Notes under the pieces: model-generated | Databases searched by the model: none | What the model was told of the DNA's origin: nothing | Seen by the model: the letters and a program-made list of their open reading frames with translations, nothing else | Shown: positions 46,040 to 56,176 of the stretch, piece after piece | How positions within the stretch are numbered: position 1 is the first letter of the stretch | Layout: every line of letters begins with the position of its first letter | From: Prochlorococcus sp. AG-347-K16 | Lineage (GTDB): Bacteria; Cyanobacteriota; Cyanobacteriia; PCC-6307; Cyanobiaceae | Direction: 5' to 3' | NCBI GenBank assembly: GCA_003281405.1 | Contig: QCCD01000003.1 | Coordinates: 1-64,000, forward strand | DNA length: 64,000 bases | Translations under genes and position numbers: made by a program

Positions 46040-47703
46040 GTTATCACATTCTTCATTATCGTTTAAAAAAAATGAAGAGGGCCCTTCTTATTTGGATAAC
46101 TCTGATTTCGCTTCTAATAAATTTATGGATAGATAATATTAGATTTACAATTTTCCAAATTAATAAAAATGAAAAAAGTAAGGTCCAAATTAAAAGAGCT
46201 AGGCGGTTTACTAATCAATTAATAAAGCTTGGTTCAGCATTTATTAAAATTGGACAATTATTATCAGCGAGACCTGATTTAATTCCTAATACCTGGATAC
46301 AGGAATTGTCTAAATTGCAGGATCAAGTTCCTAATTTTTCATTTTCGCAAGTTGAAGAGACTATAAGAAATGAACTAGGGTCCAAGTTTAATGAAATAGA
46401 TCAAATAATATGTGATCCAGTTGGATCAGCATCATTAGCTCAGGTTCATAGGGCTATTTTAAAAGACGGTAAGAAAGTAGTTTTTAAAGTTCAAAGACCC
46501 AATTTAAAAGAATTGTTTATTATCGATTTGGGCATAATGCAGCAAATAGCAGGATTATTGCAGAAAAATAAGAATTGGAGTAGAGGTAGAAACTGGGTTG
46601 AGATTGCTAAAGAGTGTAGGAAAGTTCTGATGAAAGAACTTGATTTTAATTGCGAAGCGCAATATGCAGCAAGATTTAGGCAGCAATTTCTTGATGATGA
46701 AAATGTTGAAGTTCCTGAAGTAATTTGGGGTATGAGCAGTGAAAAAGTACTTTGTTTAAGTTATGTAGAAGGGACAAAAATAAGCGATTTAGAAAAATTA
46801 AAATCACAAGAAATTGATTTATCTAAAATTGCAGAGATAGGTGCAATCAGCTACTTAAAACAATTAGTAAATTTCGGGTTTTTTCATGCAGATCCCCATC
46901 CAGGGAATCTAGCAGTTTCAAGTGAAGGTAAATTGATTTTTTATGATTTTGGAATGATGGGGAACATATCAAATAATCTTCAAACAAGATTAGGGGGGAT
47001 GGTTAAGGCTGCTGCTCTTAGAGACGCCTCATCACTTGTTAGTCAATTACAACAAGCTGGGCTAATTTCAAAAGATATTGATATAGGACCAGTCAGAAGA
47101 TTAGTCAGATTGATGCTTAAAGAAGCCTTAACTCCGCCATTTAGTCCTAATATTATTGAAAAATTATCTGGAGATTTATACGAACTGGTTTATGAAACGC
47201 CATTTCAACTGCCAGTAGATTTAATCTTTGTGATGAGAGCTTTATCAACTTTTGAAGGAGTTGGTAGAATGCTTGACCCAGGGTTTAACCTTGTATCAGT
47301 TACCAAGCCTTATTTAATAGAACTTATGACTTCAAATAATCAAAGTCCAAACGATTTAATTAACCAATTTGGAAGGCAAGTAGGTGAACTAGGATCGAAA
47401 GCTGTTGGAATTCCCAAAAGAATAGATGAAAGTTTAGAAAGATTAGAACAGGGTGATTTACAATTGCAAATAAGAATGGGAGAGTCTGACAGGCAATTCA
47501 AAAAAATGTTTACGGCTCAAAAAACTTTAGGCCATTCAATTCTCATAGGAAGCTTATCAATTGCATCTGCTTTACTTGTGACCAATAAACAAAATAATTT
47601 TGCATTGTTGCCACTTTTTTTTGCACTACCAATAAGTATTGATTGGATAAAGTGCCAATTGAGTATGAGAAAAGGCTCACGTTTAGAAAAACTTAAGCGC
47701 TAA
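46036..47703 (+). CDS. ABC1/UbiB-family atypical protein kinase
   Basis: A 555-residue member of the ADCK/UbiB family. The KxGQ motif is FIKIGQLLSARPDLIPNTWIQ. VGSASLAQVHRAILKDG replaces the usual P-loop. Then VVFKVQRPNL (Lys), KELDFNCEAQYAARF, FHADPHPGNLAVSSEG (catalytic loop) and IFYDFGMMG (DFG). Two hydrophobic stretches lie near the C-terminus (about 505-535). The family affects quinone/isoprenoid lipids; no substrate is visible here. It overlaps the small coiled-coil gene by 4 nt. Confidence 0.9.
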   Translation: MSYHILHYRLKKMKRALLIWITLISLLINLWIDNIRFTIFQINKNEKSKVQIKRARRFTNQLIKLGSAFIKIGQLLSARPDLIPNTWIQELSKLQDQVPNFSFSQVEETIRNELGSKFNEIDQIICDPVGSASLAQVHRAILKDGKKVVFKVQRPNLKELFIIDLGIMQQIAGLLQKNKNWSRGRNWVEIAKECRKVLMKELDFNCEAQYAARFRQQFLDDENVEVPEVIWGMSSEKVLCLSYVEGTKISDLEKLKSQEIDLSKIAEIGAISYLKQLVNFGFFHADPHPGNLAVSSEGKLIFYDFGMMGNISNNLQTRLGGMVKAAALRDASSLVSQLQQAGLISKDIDIGPVRRLVRLMLKEALTPPFSPNIIEKLSGDLYELVYETPFQLPVDLIFVMRALSTFEGVGRMLDPGFNLVSVTKPYLIELMTSNNQSPNDLINQFGRQVGELGSKAVGIPKRIDESLERLEQGDLQLQIRMGESDRQFKKMFTAQKTLGHSILIGSLSIASALLVTNKQNNFALLPLFFALPISIDWIKCQLSMRKGSRLEKLKR

Positions 47704-47708
47704 AAAAA

Positions 47709-49004
<1,296 letters not shown>

Positions 49005-49158
49005 TTAATTATTACTATTTAAATCCTATTAATAGCTGAACTATTTGGCTAATATCTGAAATATATTTGTTAACCAACTATAATTTTTAATTTTATAAGA
49101 GCTTAGATATTATTTAATGTTTTTTTCATTCTAAAGTATCCGCAAATCCTCTCATCAA

Positions 49159-49196
49159 AATAATTTTCAAATTCATCTTACAATTTGAAAATTATT
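49159..49196. repeat. Perfect 15-bp inverted repeat between eno and clpB-like
   Basis: AATAATTTTCAAATT (49159-49173) and AATTTGAAAATTATT (49182-49196) are perfect inverted repeats with an 8-nt spacer (CATCTTAC). They lie in the 261-nt divergent gap between eno (minus) and the ClpB-type gene (plus). No T-run follows on either side, so it is not a plain terminator. Could be an operator, a leader hairpin or a cruciform. The rest of the gap (49002-49158, 49197-49262) is AT-rich and shows no ORF. Confidence 0.55.
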
Positions 49197-49262
49197 GGAT
49201 GATTATTAATGCAGATCCTATTTAGAATATTAATTAATAATCAACTATAGTTTTTATAGTTT

Positions 49263-52028
49263 ATGAGAGAAACACTTACATCCAGTCCTGAACTATTTAG
49301 CGATATTAGTTGGAATCTTCTTTTATTAGGGGAAGAAACCGCAAAAAAATGGGATCATAGCGAATTTAATATTGAACACATAATTCATACATTGTTCTCA
49401 TCAAGTGAATTCTTGGCCTTCATTGAAAAATTATCAATCGACCAAGATACAGTTTTAGACATTACAGAAGATTTTTTAGAAGAGACACCAACAAATGAGT
49501 CAGATATTTTTACTATCGGAGAAGATTTAGAAATTTTATTAGATAACGCGAATCAGATTAAAACTCAATGGGGATCGAGATTAATAGAAATCCCTCATTT
49601 ACTAATTGCTCTTGGAAGAGATTTAAGAATTGGAAATTATGTTTTTGAAGAAGGAAACCTTTCAATGGAAAAATTAGAGGAAGAATTAAAATTTTACCCA
49701 AATATTAATCAATCAAAAGATTCTTTTAATTATGGGAATGTAATTGAAATAAATAATCAATCTAATTATGAATCAAACAACGAGACTAACGAGACTTTTG
49801 TAAAAGAAGAAAAATTTAAAAAAGCTATTGTTCCATTACCGAAAAGTGAACTTCAAATTGAAACCAAAAAACAAGTTGGAAAAGATGAAAATGCTCTTTC
49901 AATTTATGGAAAAGATTTAACAGAATCAGCTAAAAAAGGCTTAATGGATCCCGTTTTAGGAAGAGAAAATGAGATCAACAATTTAATGAGGGTACTCTGC
50001 AGAAGAAACAAAAATAACCCTATACTTATTGGCAATCCTGGAGTTGGTAAAACCTCAATTGCAAAATTACTTGCTCAATTAATTGTAGAGAAAAAAGTTC
50101 CTGATACTTTAAAGGACTTAAAAATTATTTCACTTGACTTAGGTGCATTAGTTTCTGGAACCAAATTTAGAGGTCAACTAGAGGAAAGACTAAGCTTAAT
50201 AATGCAGGAACTAAATAATCCAAACCAAGGAATGATTCTATTTATTGATGAAATTCACTCAATATTAAGTTCTGAAAGATCTTCTACCGACATCAGTAAT
50301 ATCTTAAAACCTCTACTAGCTGAAGGAGAACTTAGATGTATCGGTACAACAACGCCCGAGAAATTTCGTGAAACTATTGAAAAAGATCAGGCATTAAGTA
50401 ATTGCTTTCAAAAGATAGCTGTTAATGAACCTTCAGTAGAATTAAGCGCAAAAATTTTACAAGGGATCAAAAAGAAATATGAATCACATCATGGCATAAA
50501 AATTTCTGAAGAGGCTGTAAACTATTCTGCAAAATTAGCCGATAGATACATCAGCGATAAATGTCTCCCTGATAGTGCAATAGATTTAATTGATGAAGCA
50601 GCTGCACAGTTGAAAATCGAGTCTAATAATATGCCTCAAATCATTCTCCAACAAGAAAACAAACTTAATACTATTAATGAAAAATTGAATAATTTGCAAG
50701 GAGAAAATATCGAAGCTCAAGAAAAACTATTGAATAATAGACAACAATCAGAGGCAAAATTGAACCTTCTTTTGGAAAATTGGAACAATTTACGTGAAGA
50801 AATGGAGGAATTATCTATTTTAATGAAAGAAGAAGATAAGCTAACCAAACAAATTAAAAATAAATCAAATCGCGAAATTGAAAATGATCAAGATTATTTA
50901 GAAAAGCTTGAAGAAGAGTTAAGTGAAATAGAGAATAATATACAAAAACTTGAAGAGAACTTTAATAAAATAAAGAAAAATAGAAATTTCCCTTTTAAAT
51001 ATCAAGTGGAACCTGATGATATTGCAGATGTTATATCAAAAATCACAGGTATTCCAATTTCTAAAGTAGTTTCAAATGAACGTAAGAAGTTAGTCAATCT
51101 AGAAACAGAACTAAGTGAAAAAGTTATTGGACAAGAAAAAGCCATAGAAGCTGTTTCTGCTGCAATTAGAAGAGCTCGAGTTGGTATGAAAAGTCCTAAA
51201 AGACCTATTGGATCTTTTTTATTTATGGGCCCTACTGGTGTTGGTAAAACAGAATTAGCAAAATCTCTTGCAACAGTTTTATTTGATGAAGAAGACGCAC
51301 TTTTAAGATTAGACATGAGTGAATATATGGAAAAAAATGCCGTAGCAAGACTTTTAGGAGCTCCCCCAGGTTATGTTGGTTATGAAGAGGGAGGTCAATT
51401 AACTGAAGCTGTAAGACGTAAACCCTATTCAGTAATACTTCTTGATGAGATAGAAAAAGCACATGCAGAAGTATTTAATATCCTTTTGCAAGTCTTAGAT
51501 GAAGGAAGATTAACGGACTCTCAAGGAAGGACCGTAGATTTCAAAAATACGGTAATCATTATGACAAGTAACCTAGCTGGTAAATCTATACTGGAGTATT
51601 CTCAAAAGATTTCTAAAAGTGAGGGAAAGTTAGGAAAAGAACAACAAACTCTAGATGATTCAATTAGTAATGCATTGTCTTCAATTTTTAGACCTGAATT
51701 TTTAAATAGAATTGACGAAGTGGTAAAGTTTGATCCATTATCTATTGATGAACTTCAAAAAATAATCATTCTACAAACAGAAGATTTAAAGAACCTGCTT
51801 CTTGAGCAGAAAATAAATATAGCTATAGACAAAAAAGTTATCAACAAAATTGCAAACGATTCTTACGAACCTGAATATGGTGCTAGGCCACTTAGCAGGG
51901 AACTTAGAAGACAAATAGAAAATCCCTTGGCTGCAAAACTTTTAGAGGAAAACTTCAAAAATAAAAAAAATATAACAATTAGACTTAACCCTGCTAAAAA
52001 AGATGAGATCGTTTTCAAACCTAGCTGA
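49263..52028 (+). CDS. ClpB-type AAA+ ATPase with divergent N-terminus
   Basis: A 921-residue Hsp100. The N-domain (~1-150) is divergent. The first AAA has Walker A GNPGVGKTS (from residue 257) and LGALVSGTKFRGQLEERL. A long charged coiled-coil middle domain (~455-575) links it to the second AAA with GPTGVGKTE (from 656), DMSEYMEKNAVARLLGAPPGYVG and LNRIDEVV. No IGF/L-type ClpP-docking tripeptide is visible, so a protease partner is less likely. The long middle domain suggests a ClpB-type disaggregase rather than ClpC. A second, more canonical ClpB may exist elsewhere. Confidence 0.87.
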   Translation: MRETLTSSPELFSDISWNLLLLGEETAKKWDHSEFNIEHIIHTLFSSSEFLAFIEKLSIDQDTVLDITEDFLEETPTNESDIFTIGEDLEILLDNANQIKTQWGSRLIEIPHLLIALGRDLRIGNYVFEEGNLSMEKLEEELKFYPNINQSKDSFNYGNVIEINNQSNYESNNETNETFVKEEKFKKAIVPLPKSELQIETKKQVGKDENALSIYGKDLTESAKKGLMDPVLGRENEINNLMRVLCRRNKNNPILIGNPGVGKTSIAKLLAQLIVEKKVPDTLKDLKIISLDLGALVSGTKFRGQLEERLSLIMQELNNPNQGMILFIDEIHSILSSERSSTDISNILKPLLAEGELRCIGTTTPEKFRETIEKDQALSNCFQKIAVNEPSVELSAKILQGIKKKYESHHGIKISEEAVNYSAKLADRYISDKCLPDSAIDLIDEAAAQLKIESNNMPQIILQQENKLNTINEKLNNLQGENIEAQEKLLNNRQQSEAKLNLLLENWNNLREEMEELSILMKEEDKLTKQIKNKSNREIENDQDYLEKLEEELSEIENNIQKLEENFNKIKKNRNFPFKYQVEPDDIADVISKITGIPISKVVSNERKKLVNLETELSEKVIGQEKAIEAVSAAIRRARVGMKSPKRPIGSFLFMGPTGVGKTELAKSLATVLFDEEDALLRLDMSEYMEKNAVARLLGAPPGYVGYEEGGQLTEAVRRKPYSVILLDEIEKAHAEVFNILLQVLDEGRLTDSQGRTVDFKNTVIIMTSNLAGKSILEYSQKISKSEGKLGKEQQTLDDSISNALSSIFRPEFLNRIDEVVKFDPLSIDELQKIIILQTEDLKNLLLEQKINIAIDKKVINKIANDSYEPEYGARPLSRELRRQIENPLAAKLLEENFKNKKNITIRLNPAKKDEIVFKPS

Positions 52029-52089
52029 GGAGTAAATCAATAAGCTAAAATAAAAACTAAAGCATAAAGCTTAATTTCAAAAAAATTTT

Positions 52090-52332
52090 GTGACAAGTCC
52101 TACCACTAATAAAGAACCTCTTAAAAAGGATTCTCCTGAAGTTGAAGAGCCTAAAAAAAAGAATAATTTTTTTAGATCTACCTACGATGAGCTTAAACTT
52201 GTCGTGTGGCCTAACAAACAACAACTTTTTAGCGAATCAGTAGCAGTTATAATTATGGTATCTTTTTCTGCTGCAGCCATTGCTTCTGTTAGCAGATTTT
52301 ATGGATGGGCAGCCTCGCAAATTTTTGGTTGA
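52090..52332 (+). CDS. secE: SecE preprotein translocase subunit
   Basis: An 80-residue single-helix subunit of the SecYEG channel starting at GTG. A charged N-terminus of ~40 residues (KDSPEVEEPKKKNNFFRSTYDELKLVVWPNKQQLF) contains the conserved amphipathic region, then one membrane helix (ESVAVIIMVSFSAAAIASVS). Its position before nusG and rplK is the classic bacterial order. Confidence 0.94.
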   Translation: MTSPTTNKEPLKKDSPEVEEPKKKNNFFRSTYDELKLVVWPNKQQLFSESVAVIIMVSFSAAAIASVSRFYGWAASQIFG

Positions 52333-52383
52333 ATTATCTGCCAAATATCCATTAATAAAGATCTTAATTAAGCTTCCAGAAAA

Positions 52384-52995
52384 ATGAGTAATGAATTAAC
52401 TACAAACCTTGCTTCTTCAAAAGCAAATACAAGCATCGCAAGATGGTATGCAGTTCAAGTAGCATCAAGCTGTGAAAAAAAAGTAAAAGCGACTCTTGAG
52501 CAGAGATCAGTAACTTTAGGTGTTAATAATAGAATCATTGAAATTGAAATTCCCCAAACTCCAGGAATTAAATTAAAAAAAGATGGAAGCAGACAAACTA
52601 CTGAAGAAAAAGTTTTCCCAGGTTATGTCCTCGTAAGAATGATTTTGGATGAAGATACAATGATGGCTGTTAAAAGTACTCCAAATGTAATTAACTTTGT
52701 CGGTGCTGAAGACGGTAGAGGCAGCGGAAGATCACGAGGTCATATCAAACCTCGACCATTATCAAGGCAAGAAGTTAATAGAATCTTTAAGCGCGCATCA
52801 GAGAAAAAAGCTGTAATCAAGTTAGATATTGAAGAAAAAGATAGAATCATTGTAACTAGCGGTCCATTCAAGGATTTCCAGGGAGAAGTTATAGAAGTTT
52901 CCGGAGAAAGAAATAAATTAAAAGCATTACTTTCAATATTTGGGCGCGAGACTCCTGTAGAATTAGAATTCTCCCAAATCAATAAACAAAATTAA
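52384..52995 (+). CDS. nusG: NusG transcription elongation/antitermination factor
   Basis: A 203-residue protein. The NGN domain carries WYAVQVASSCEKKVKATLEQR, EEKVFPGYVLVRMILDED and TPNVINFVG. A KOW domain follows in the C-terminal part (RIIVTSGPFKDFQGEVIEVSGERNKLKALL). NusG binds RNA polymerase and couples transcription with translation. It is in the secE-nusG-rplK cluster. Confidence 0.96.
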   Translation: MSNELTTNLASSKANTSIARWYAVQVASSCEKKVKATLEQRSVTLGVNNRIIEIEIPQTPGIKLKKDGSRQTTEEKVFPGYVLVRMILDEDTMMAVKSTPNVINFVGAEDGRGSGRSRGHIKPRPLSRQEVNRIFKRASEKKAVIKLDIEEKDRIIVTSGPFKDFQGEVIEVSGERNKLKALLSIFGRETPVELEFSQINKQN

Positions 52996-53062
52996 TTTCT
53001 AATTGTTCTTGTTTATCGAGTAAAATTATGATTTTCTACTTCAGCTTAAATTTTCTAATCTA

Positions 53063-53488
53063 ATGGCAAAAAAAATTGTTGCAGTTATCAAGCTTGCTCT
53101 ACAAGCAGGCAAAGCAAATCCTGCTCCTCCTGTAGGCCCAGCTTTAGGACAACATGGTGTCAATATCATGGCATTTTGCAAAGAATACAACGCAAGGACA
53201 CAAGATAAAGCAGGTTTTGTAATTCCAGTCGAGATTTCTGTTTTTGAAGATAGAAGCTTTACTTTTATCACAAAAACGCCTCCTGCTTCCGTTTTAATAA
53301 CAAAAGCAGCTGGTATAGAGAAAGGATCAGGTGAATCCGCAAAAGGCTCTGTTGGGAATATAAGTAAAGCTCAATTAGAAGAAATAGCCAAAACTAAGCT
53401 TCCTGATCTAAACTGTTCTAGTGTTGAATCAGCAATGAAAGTAATTGAGGGTACTGCTCGTAATATGGGCGTCTCTATCACTGATTGA
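53063..53488 (+). CDS. rplK: 50S ribosomal protein L11
   Basis: A 141-residue L11. [40 protein letters not shown] and [19 protein letters not shown] are diagnostic, and [16 protein letters not shown] ends the C-terminal 23S-binding domain. The L1 gene follows across a 66-nt gap that carries a leader-like fold. Confidence 0.98.
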   Translation: MAKKIVAVIKLALQAGKANPAPPVGPALGQHGVNIMAFCKEYNARTQDKAGFVIPVEISVFEDRSFTFITKTPPASVLITKAAGIEKGSGESAKGSVGNISKAQLEEIAKTKLPDLNCSSVESAMKVIEGTARNMGVSITD

Positions 53489-53515
53489 GTTCAGTACAAA
53501 ATTTCTCACTATTTA

Positions 53516-53545
53516 GGGGAGGTTAGTCAATAACCGTTTGCACCC
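53516..53545 (+). promoter_or_regulatory. Candidate L1-binding leader before rplA
   Basis: GGGGA-GGTTA-GTCAA-TAACC-GTTTGCA-CCC folds as an inner hairpin (GGTTA 53521-53525 with TAACC 53531-53535) capped inside an outer GGG/CCC stem (53516-53518 with 53543-53545) with an asymmetric internal loop. This two-tier shape next to the rplA start resembles ribosomal-protein autoregulatory leaders that mimic the L1 site on 23S rRNA. Confidence 0.5.
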
Positions 53546-53554
53546 AACATTATT

Positions 53555-54262
53555 ATGAAAAAACTATCCAAAAGAATGGCGGCTCTATCAACAAAGATAG
53601 AAGATCGAGTTTACGCACCACTTGAAGCTCTTAGTATTATCAAGGAAAATGCTAATGCAAAATTTGATGAAACTATTGAAGCACATATACGTTTAGGTAT
53701 TGATCCAAAATATACTGATCAACAATTAAGGACTACTGTTGCATTGCCAAATGGTACTGGCCAAAGCATCAAAATTGCAGTAATTACAAGTGGTGAGAAT
53801 GTATCTAAAGCTAAGGCTGCTGGTGCAGACTTATTTGGAGAAGAAGACCTAGTGGAAAGCATCAATAAAGGAAATATGGAGTTTGATCTACTTATTGCAA
53901 CTCCAGATATGATGCCAAAGGTTGCAAAATTAGGAAGAGTTTTAGGACCTAGAGGTTTAATGCCTAATCCTAAAGCTGGTACAGTAACTAATGACATTGC
54001 TAATGCAATAAAAGAATTCAAAGCTGGTAAGCTCGAATTTAGAGCAGATAAGGCTGGAATCGTTCATGTCCGCTTTGGAAAAGCAAGTTTCACAAAAGAG
54101 GCTCTATTTGATAACTTAAAAACCTTACAAGAATCAATTGATAAAAATAAACCAAGTGGAGCTAAGGGAAAGTATTGGAAAACTTTTTATGTAACTTCAA
54201 CAATGGGGCCTTCAGTTCAAGTTGACATAAATGCTGTACAAGATTACCAACCTGAAGGTTAA
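53555..54262 (+). CDS. rplA: 50S ribosomal protein L1
   Basis: A 235-residue L1 of the large-subunit stalk. Landmarks include [65 protein letters not shown] and [20 protein letters not shown]1 usually represses its own operon by binding a leader mimic; a candidate leader lies just upstream. Confidence 0.98.
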   Translation: MKKLSKRMAALSTKIEDRVYAPLEALSIIKENANAKFDETIEAHIRLGIDPKYTDQQLRTTVALPNGTGQSIKIAVITSGENVSKAKAAGADLFGEEDLVESINKGNMEFDLLIATPDMMPKVAKLGRVLGPRGLMPNPKAGTVTNDIANAIKEFKAGKLEFRADKAGIVHVRFGKASFTKEALFDNLKTLQESIDKNKPSGAKGKYWKTFYVTSTMGPSVQVDINAVQDYQPEG

Positions 54263-54294
54263 CGCTTTGTAGTATAATTTAAAGTGCAATAATA

Positions 54295-54425
54295 CGGCCA
54301 AAGAAAGTAGGTTAATTTAGTTATTCTAAATTTTTAATTCCTACCGAGGACTCGTCTTAAATTATTTCTTTTTGGATCTAATAAAAGCGGCCTCTTTAAA
54401 AGGACTTTGCCGCATTTCCTGCTCT
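54295..54425 (+). promoter_or_regulatory. Ribosomal protein L10 leader upstream of rplJ
   Basis: In the 190-nt rplA-rplJ gap, a TATAAT (54273-54278) can serve as a promoter -10. The transcript then has the L10-leader signature: a stem GTAGG (54307-54311)/CCTAC (54340-54344) followed by CGAGGA, and a second stem GCGGC (54387-54391)/GCCGC (54409-54413). By family knowledge the L10-L12 complex binds this leader to repress rplJ-rplL translation. I judged it by sequence pattern, not by a covariance search. Confidence 0.75.
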
Positions 54426-54452
54426 CCCTAAATTACGATCCAAAAAACATCA

Positions 54453-54980
54453 ATGGGCCGAACACTAGAGAATAAGCAACAAATCGTTACTGAGATTAAA
54501 TCTCTATTAAACGACTCGGAAATGGCTGTAGTTCTTGACTATAAAGGTTTAACTATCAAAGAGATGTCAGATTTGCGATCTAGATTGCAAACAACTAACG
54601 GCATTTGCAAAGTTACTAAAAATTCATTAATGCGTAAAGCTATTGATGGAGATAGTAATTGGAACGATCTTGAATCTTTACTGACCGGAACAAATGCTTT
54701 TGTCTTAATCAAAGAAGATGTTGGTGGTGCTGTAAAAGCTATCCAATCTTTTCAAAAAGACACCAAAAAATCCGAAACCAAAGGAGCTTTATTTGAAGGC
54801 AGACTTCTAAGCGATTCTGAAATAAAAGAAATTGCAAGTCTTCCATCCAAAGAAGTATTGATGGCAAAAATTGCGGGCGCTCTTAATGGCGTTGCAACAA
54901 AAATTGCGATCTCTATTAATGAAGTACCTTCTGGACTTGCTAGATCACTTCAACAACATTCTGAAAAATCAGAATCCTAA
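54453..54980 (+). CDS. rplJ: 50S ribosomal protein L10
   Basis: A 175-residue protein that anchors L7/L12 dimers to the stalk base. The N-terminal domain, [35 protein letters not shown] and [13 protein letters not shown], is canonical, with a C-terminal helix for L12 binding ([17 protein letters not shown]). The L10 leader lies upstream and rplL follows 27 nt later. Confidence 0.97.
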   Translation: MGRTLENKQQIVTEIKSLLNDSEMAVVLDYKGLTIKEMSDLRSRLQTTNGICKVTKNSLMRKAIDGDSNWNDLESLLTGTNAFVLIKEDVGGAVKAIQSFQKDTKKSETKGALFEGRLLSDSEIKEIASLPSKEVLMAKIAGALNGVATKIAISINEVPSGLARSLQQHSEKSES

Positions 54981-55007
54981 ATTCAAAACCTAATTAACTT
55001 TAAGAAA

Positions 55008-55403
55008 ATGTCCGCAAAAACTGAAGAAATTCTTGAATCATTAAAATCTCTATCACTTTTAGAAGCATCGGAGCTTGTAAAGCAAATTGAAGAGGCTTTT
55101 GGTGTATCTGCTGCAGCTTCTGCAGGTGTAGTTATGGCAGCTCCAGGAGCAGCTGGCGGTGACGCAGATGGTGGCGCTGCTGAAGAAAAAACTGAATTTG
55201 ATGTAGTTCTCGAAAGCTTTGATGCAGCTGCAAAAATCAAAGTACTTAAGGTTGTAAGAAATGCAACTGGTCTAGGTCTTGGCGATGCAAAAGCACTTGT
55301 TGAATCTGCACCAAAAACAGTAAAAGAAGGAATTGCCAAGGCAGATGCTGAATCTTTAAAGAAAGAGATTGAAGAAGCTGGCGGTAAAGTTACACTTAAA
55401 TAA
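55008..55403 (+). CDS. rplL: 50S ribosomal protein L7/L12
   Basis: A 131-residue L7/L12. The N-terminal dimer helix ([25 protein letters not shown]), an Ala/Gly-rich hinge and the C-terminal GTPase-factor-binding domain ([40 protein letters not shown]) match the family. A hairpin terminator follows. Confidence 0.98.
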
Positions 55404-55417
55404 GAGCACATTTTTTC

Positions 55418-55448
55418 AAGCCGATAACCTTAATATCGGCTTCAAAAA
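55418..55448 (+). terminator. Hairpin terminator after rplL
   Basis: AAGCCGATA (55418-55426) pairs perfectly with TATCGGCTT (55434-55442) around a 7-nt loop, 15 nt after the rplL stop. The following T-tract is short (TTCAAAAATT), so it may attenuate rather than end rplL-rnhA transcription completely. Confidence 0.65.
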
Positions 55449-55450
55449 TT

Positions 55451-56170
55451 ATGAATAGTGATAGTATTGCGATTGAAGCCGCAACTGATGGAGCCTGCAG
55501 TGGCAATCCAGGCCCAGGTGGTTGGGGCGGTTTAATAATTTTTGAAGATAACAGCGAATTAGAAATAGGTGGTTCCGAGCAAAATACTACTAATAATAGA
55601 ATGGAACTCACTGCGGCTATAAAAACTCTTGAGAAATTAAAAACCTACAAATTAAAAGAGAACTTTAAACTAAGAACTGATAGTAAATATGTAATAGAGG
55701 GTTATACAAAATGGATTATTAATTGGAAGAAGAATGGATGGAAAACAAGTTCAGGGAAACTAGTTCAAAATCTTGATCTATGGCAAAAAATTGATCAATT
55801 AAGAATTAATGGCCTAATAATGGAATATGTTAAAGGTCATAGCGGGGATAAACAAAATGATAGGGTTGATAAAATTGCAACTAATTACAGCAAAGGTATA
55901 TCTTTAGAAAGTAACTTAAAAAAAATAGAATCCTCAGTTGATTTTTTTGAAAAAAATGCACCTGTAGAAATTCAGGAATTATTTTCCCGCAATGAATTAA
56001 TTCAAAAATTTGCAGAAAAAAAGTACCTGTTAAGTTCACCTGAACTAGAAACTTTATTAGGTGATGAAAACCACTTAAAGATAAAACAATATTCACTTTT
56101 TGAATGGCGTAATTGGAGATTGATTCCTAAAGATAAAAAATATTGGATAATAGAAAAAAAAGAAGCCTAA
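55451..56170 (+). CDS. rnhA: Ribonuclease HI with C-terminal extension
   Basis: A 239-residue protein; residues ~7-147 form an RNase HI domain ([39 protein letters not shown] and a [15 protein letters not shown] end) with the acidic catalytic set intact. A further ~90 residues ([38 protein letters not shown]) are unlike classical RNase HI, so this is longer than E. coli RnhA (155). RNase HI removes RNA from RNA-DNA hybrids. pyrD begins 6 nt downstream. Confidence 0.92.
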   Translation: MNSDSIAIEAATDGACSGNPGPGGWGGLIIFEDNSELEIGGSEQNTTNNRMELTAAIKTLEKLKTYKLKENFKLRTDSKYVIEGYTKWIINWKKNGWKTSSGKLVQNLDLWQKIDQLRINGLIMEYVKGHSGDKQNDRVDKIATNYSKGISLESNLKKIESSVDFFEKNAPVEIQELFSRNELIQKFAEKKYLLSSPELETLLGDENHLKIKQYSLFEWRNWRLIPKDKKYWIIEKKEA

Positions 56171-56176
56171 TTTTTT

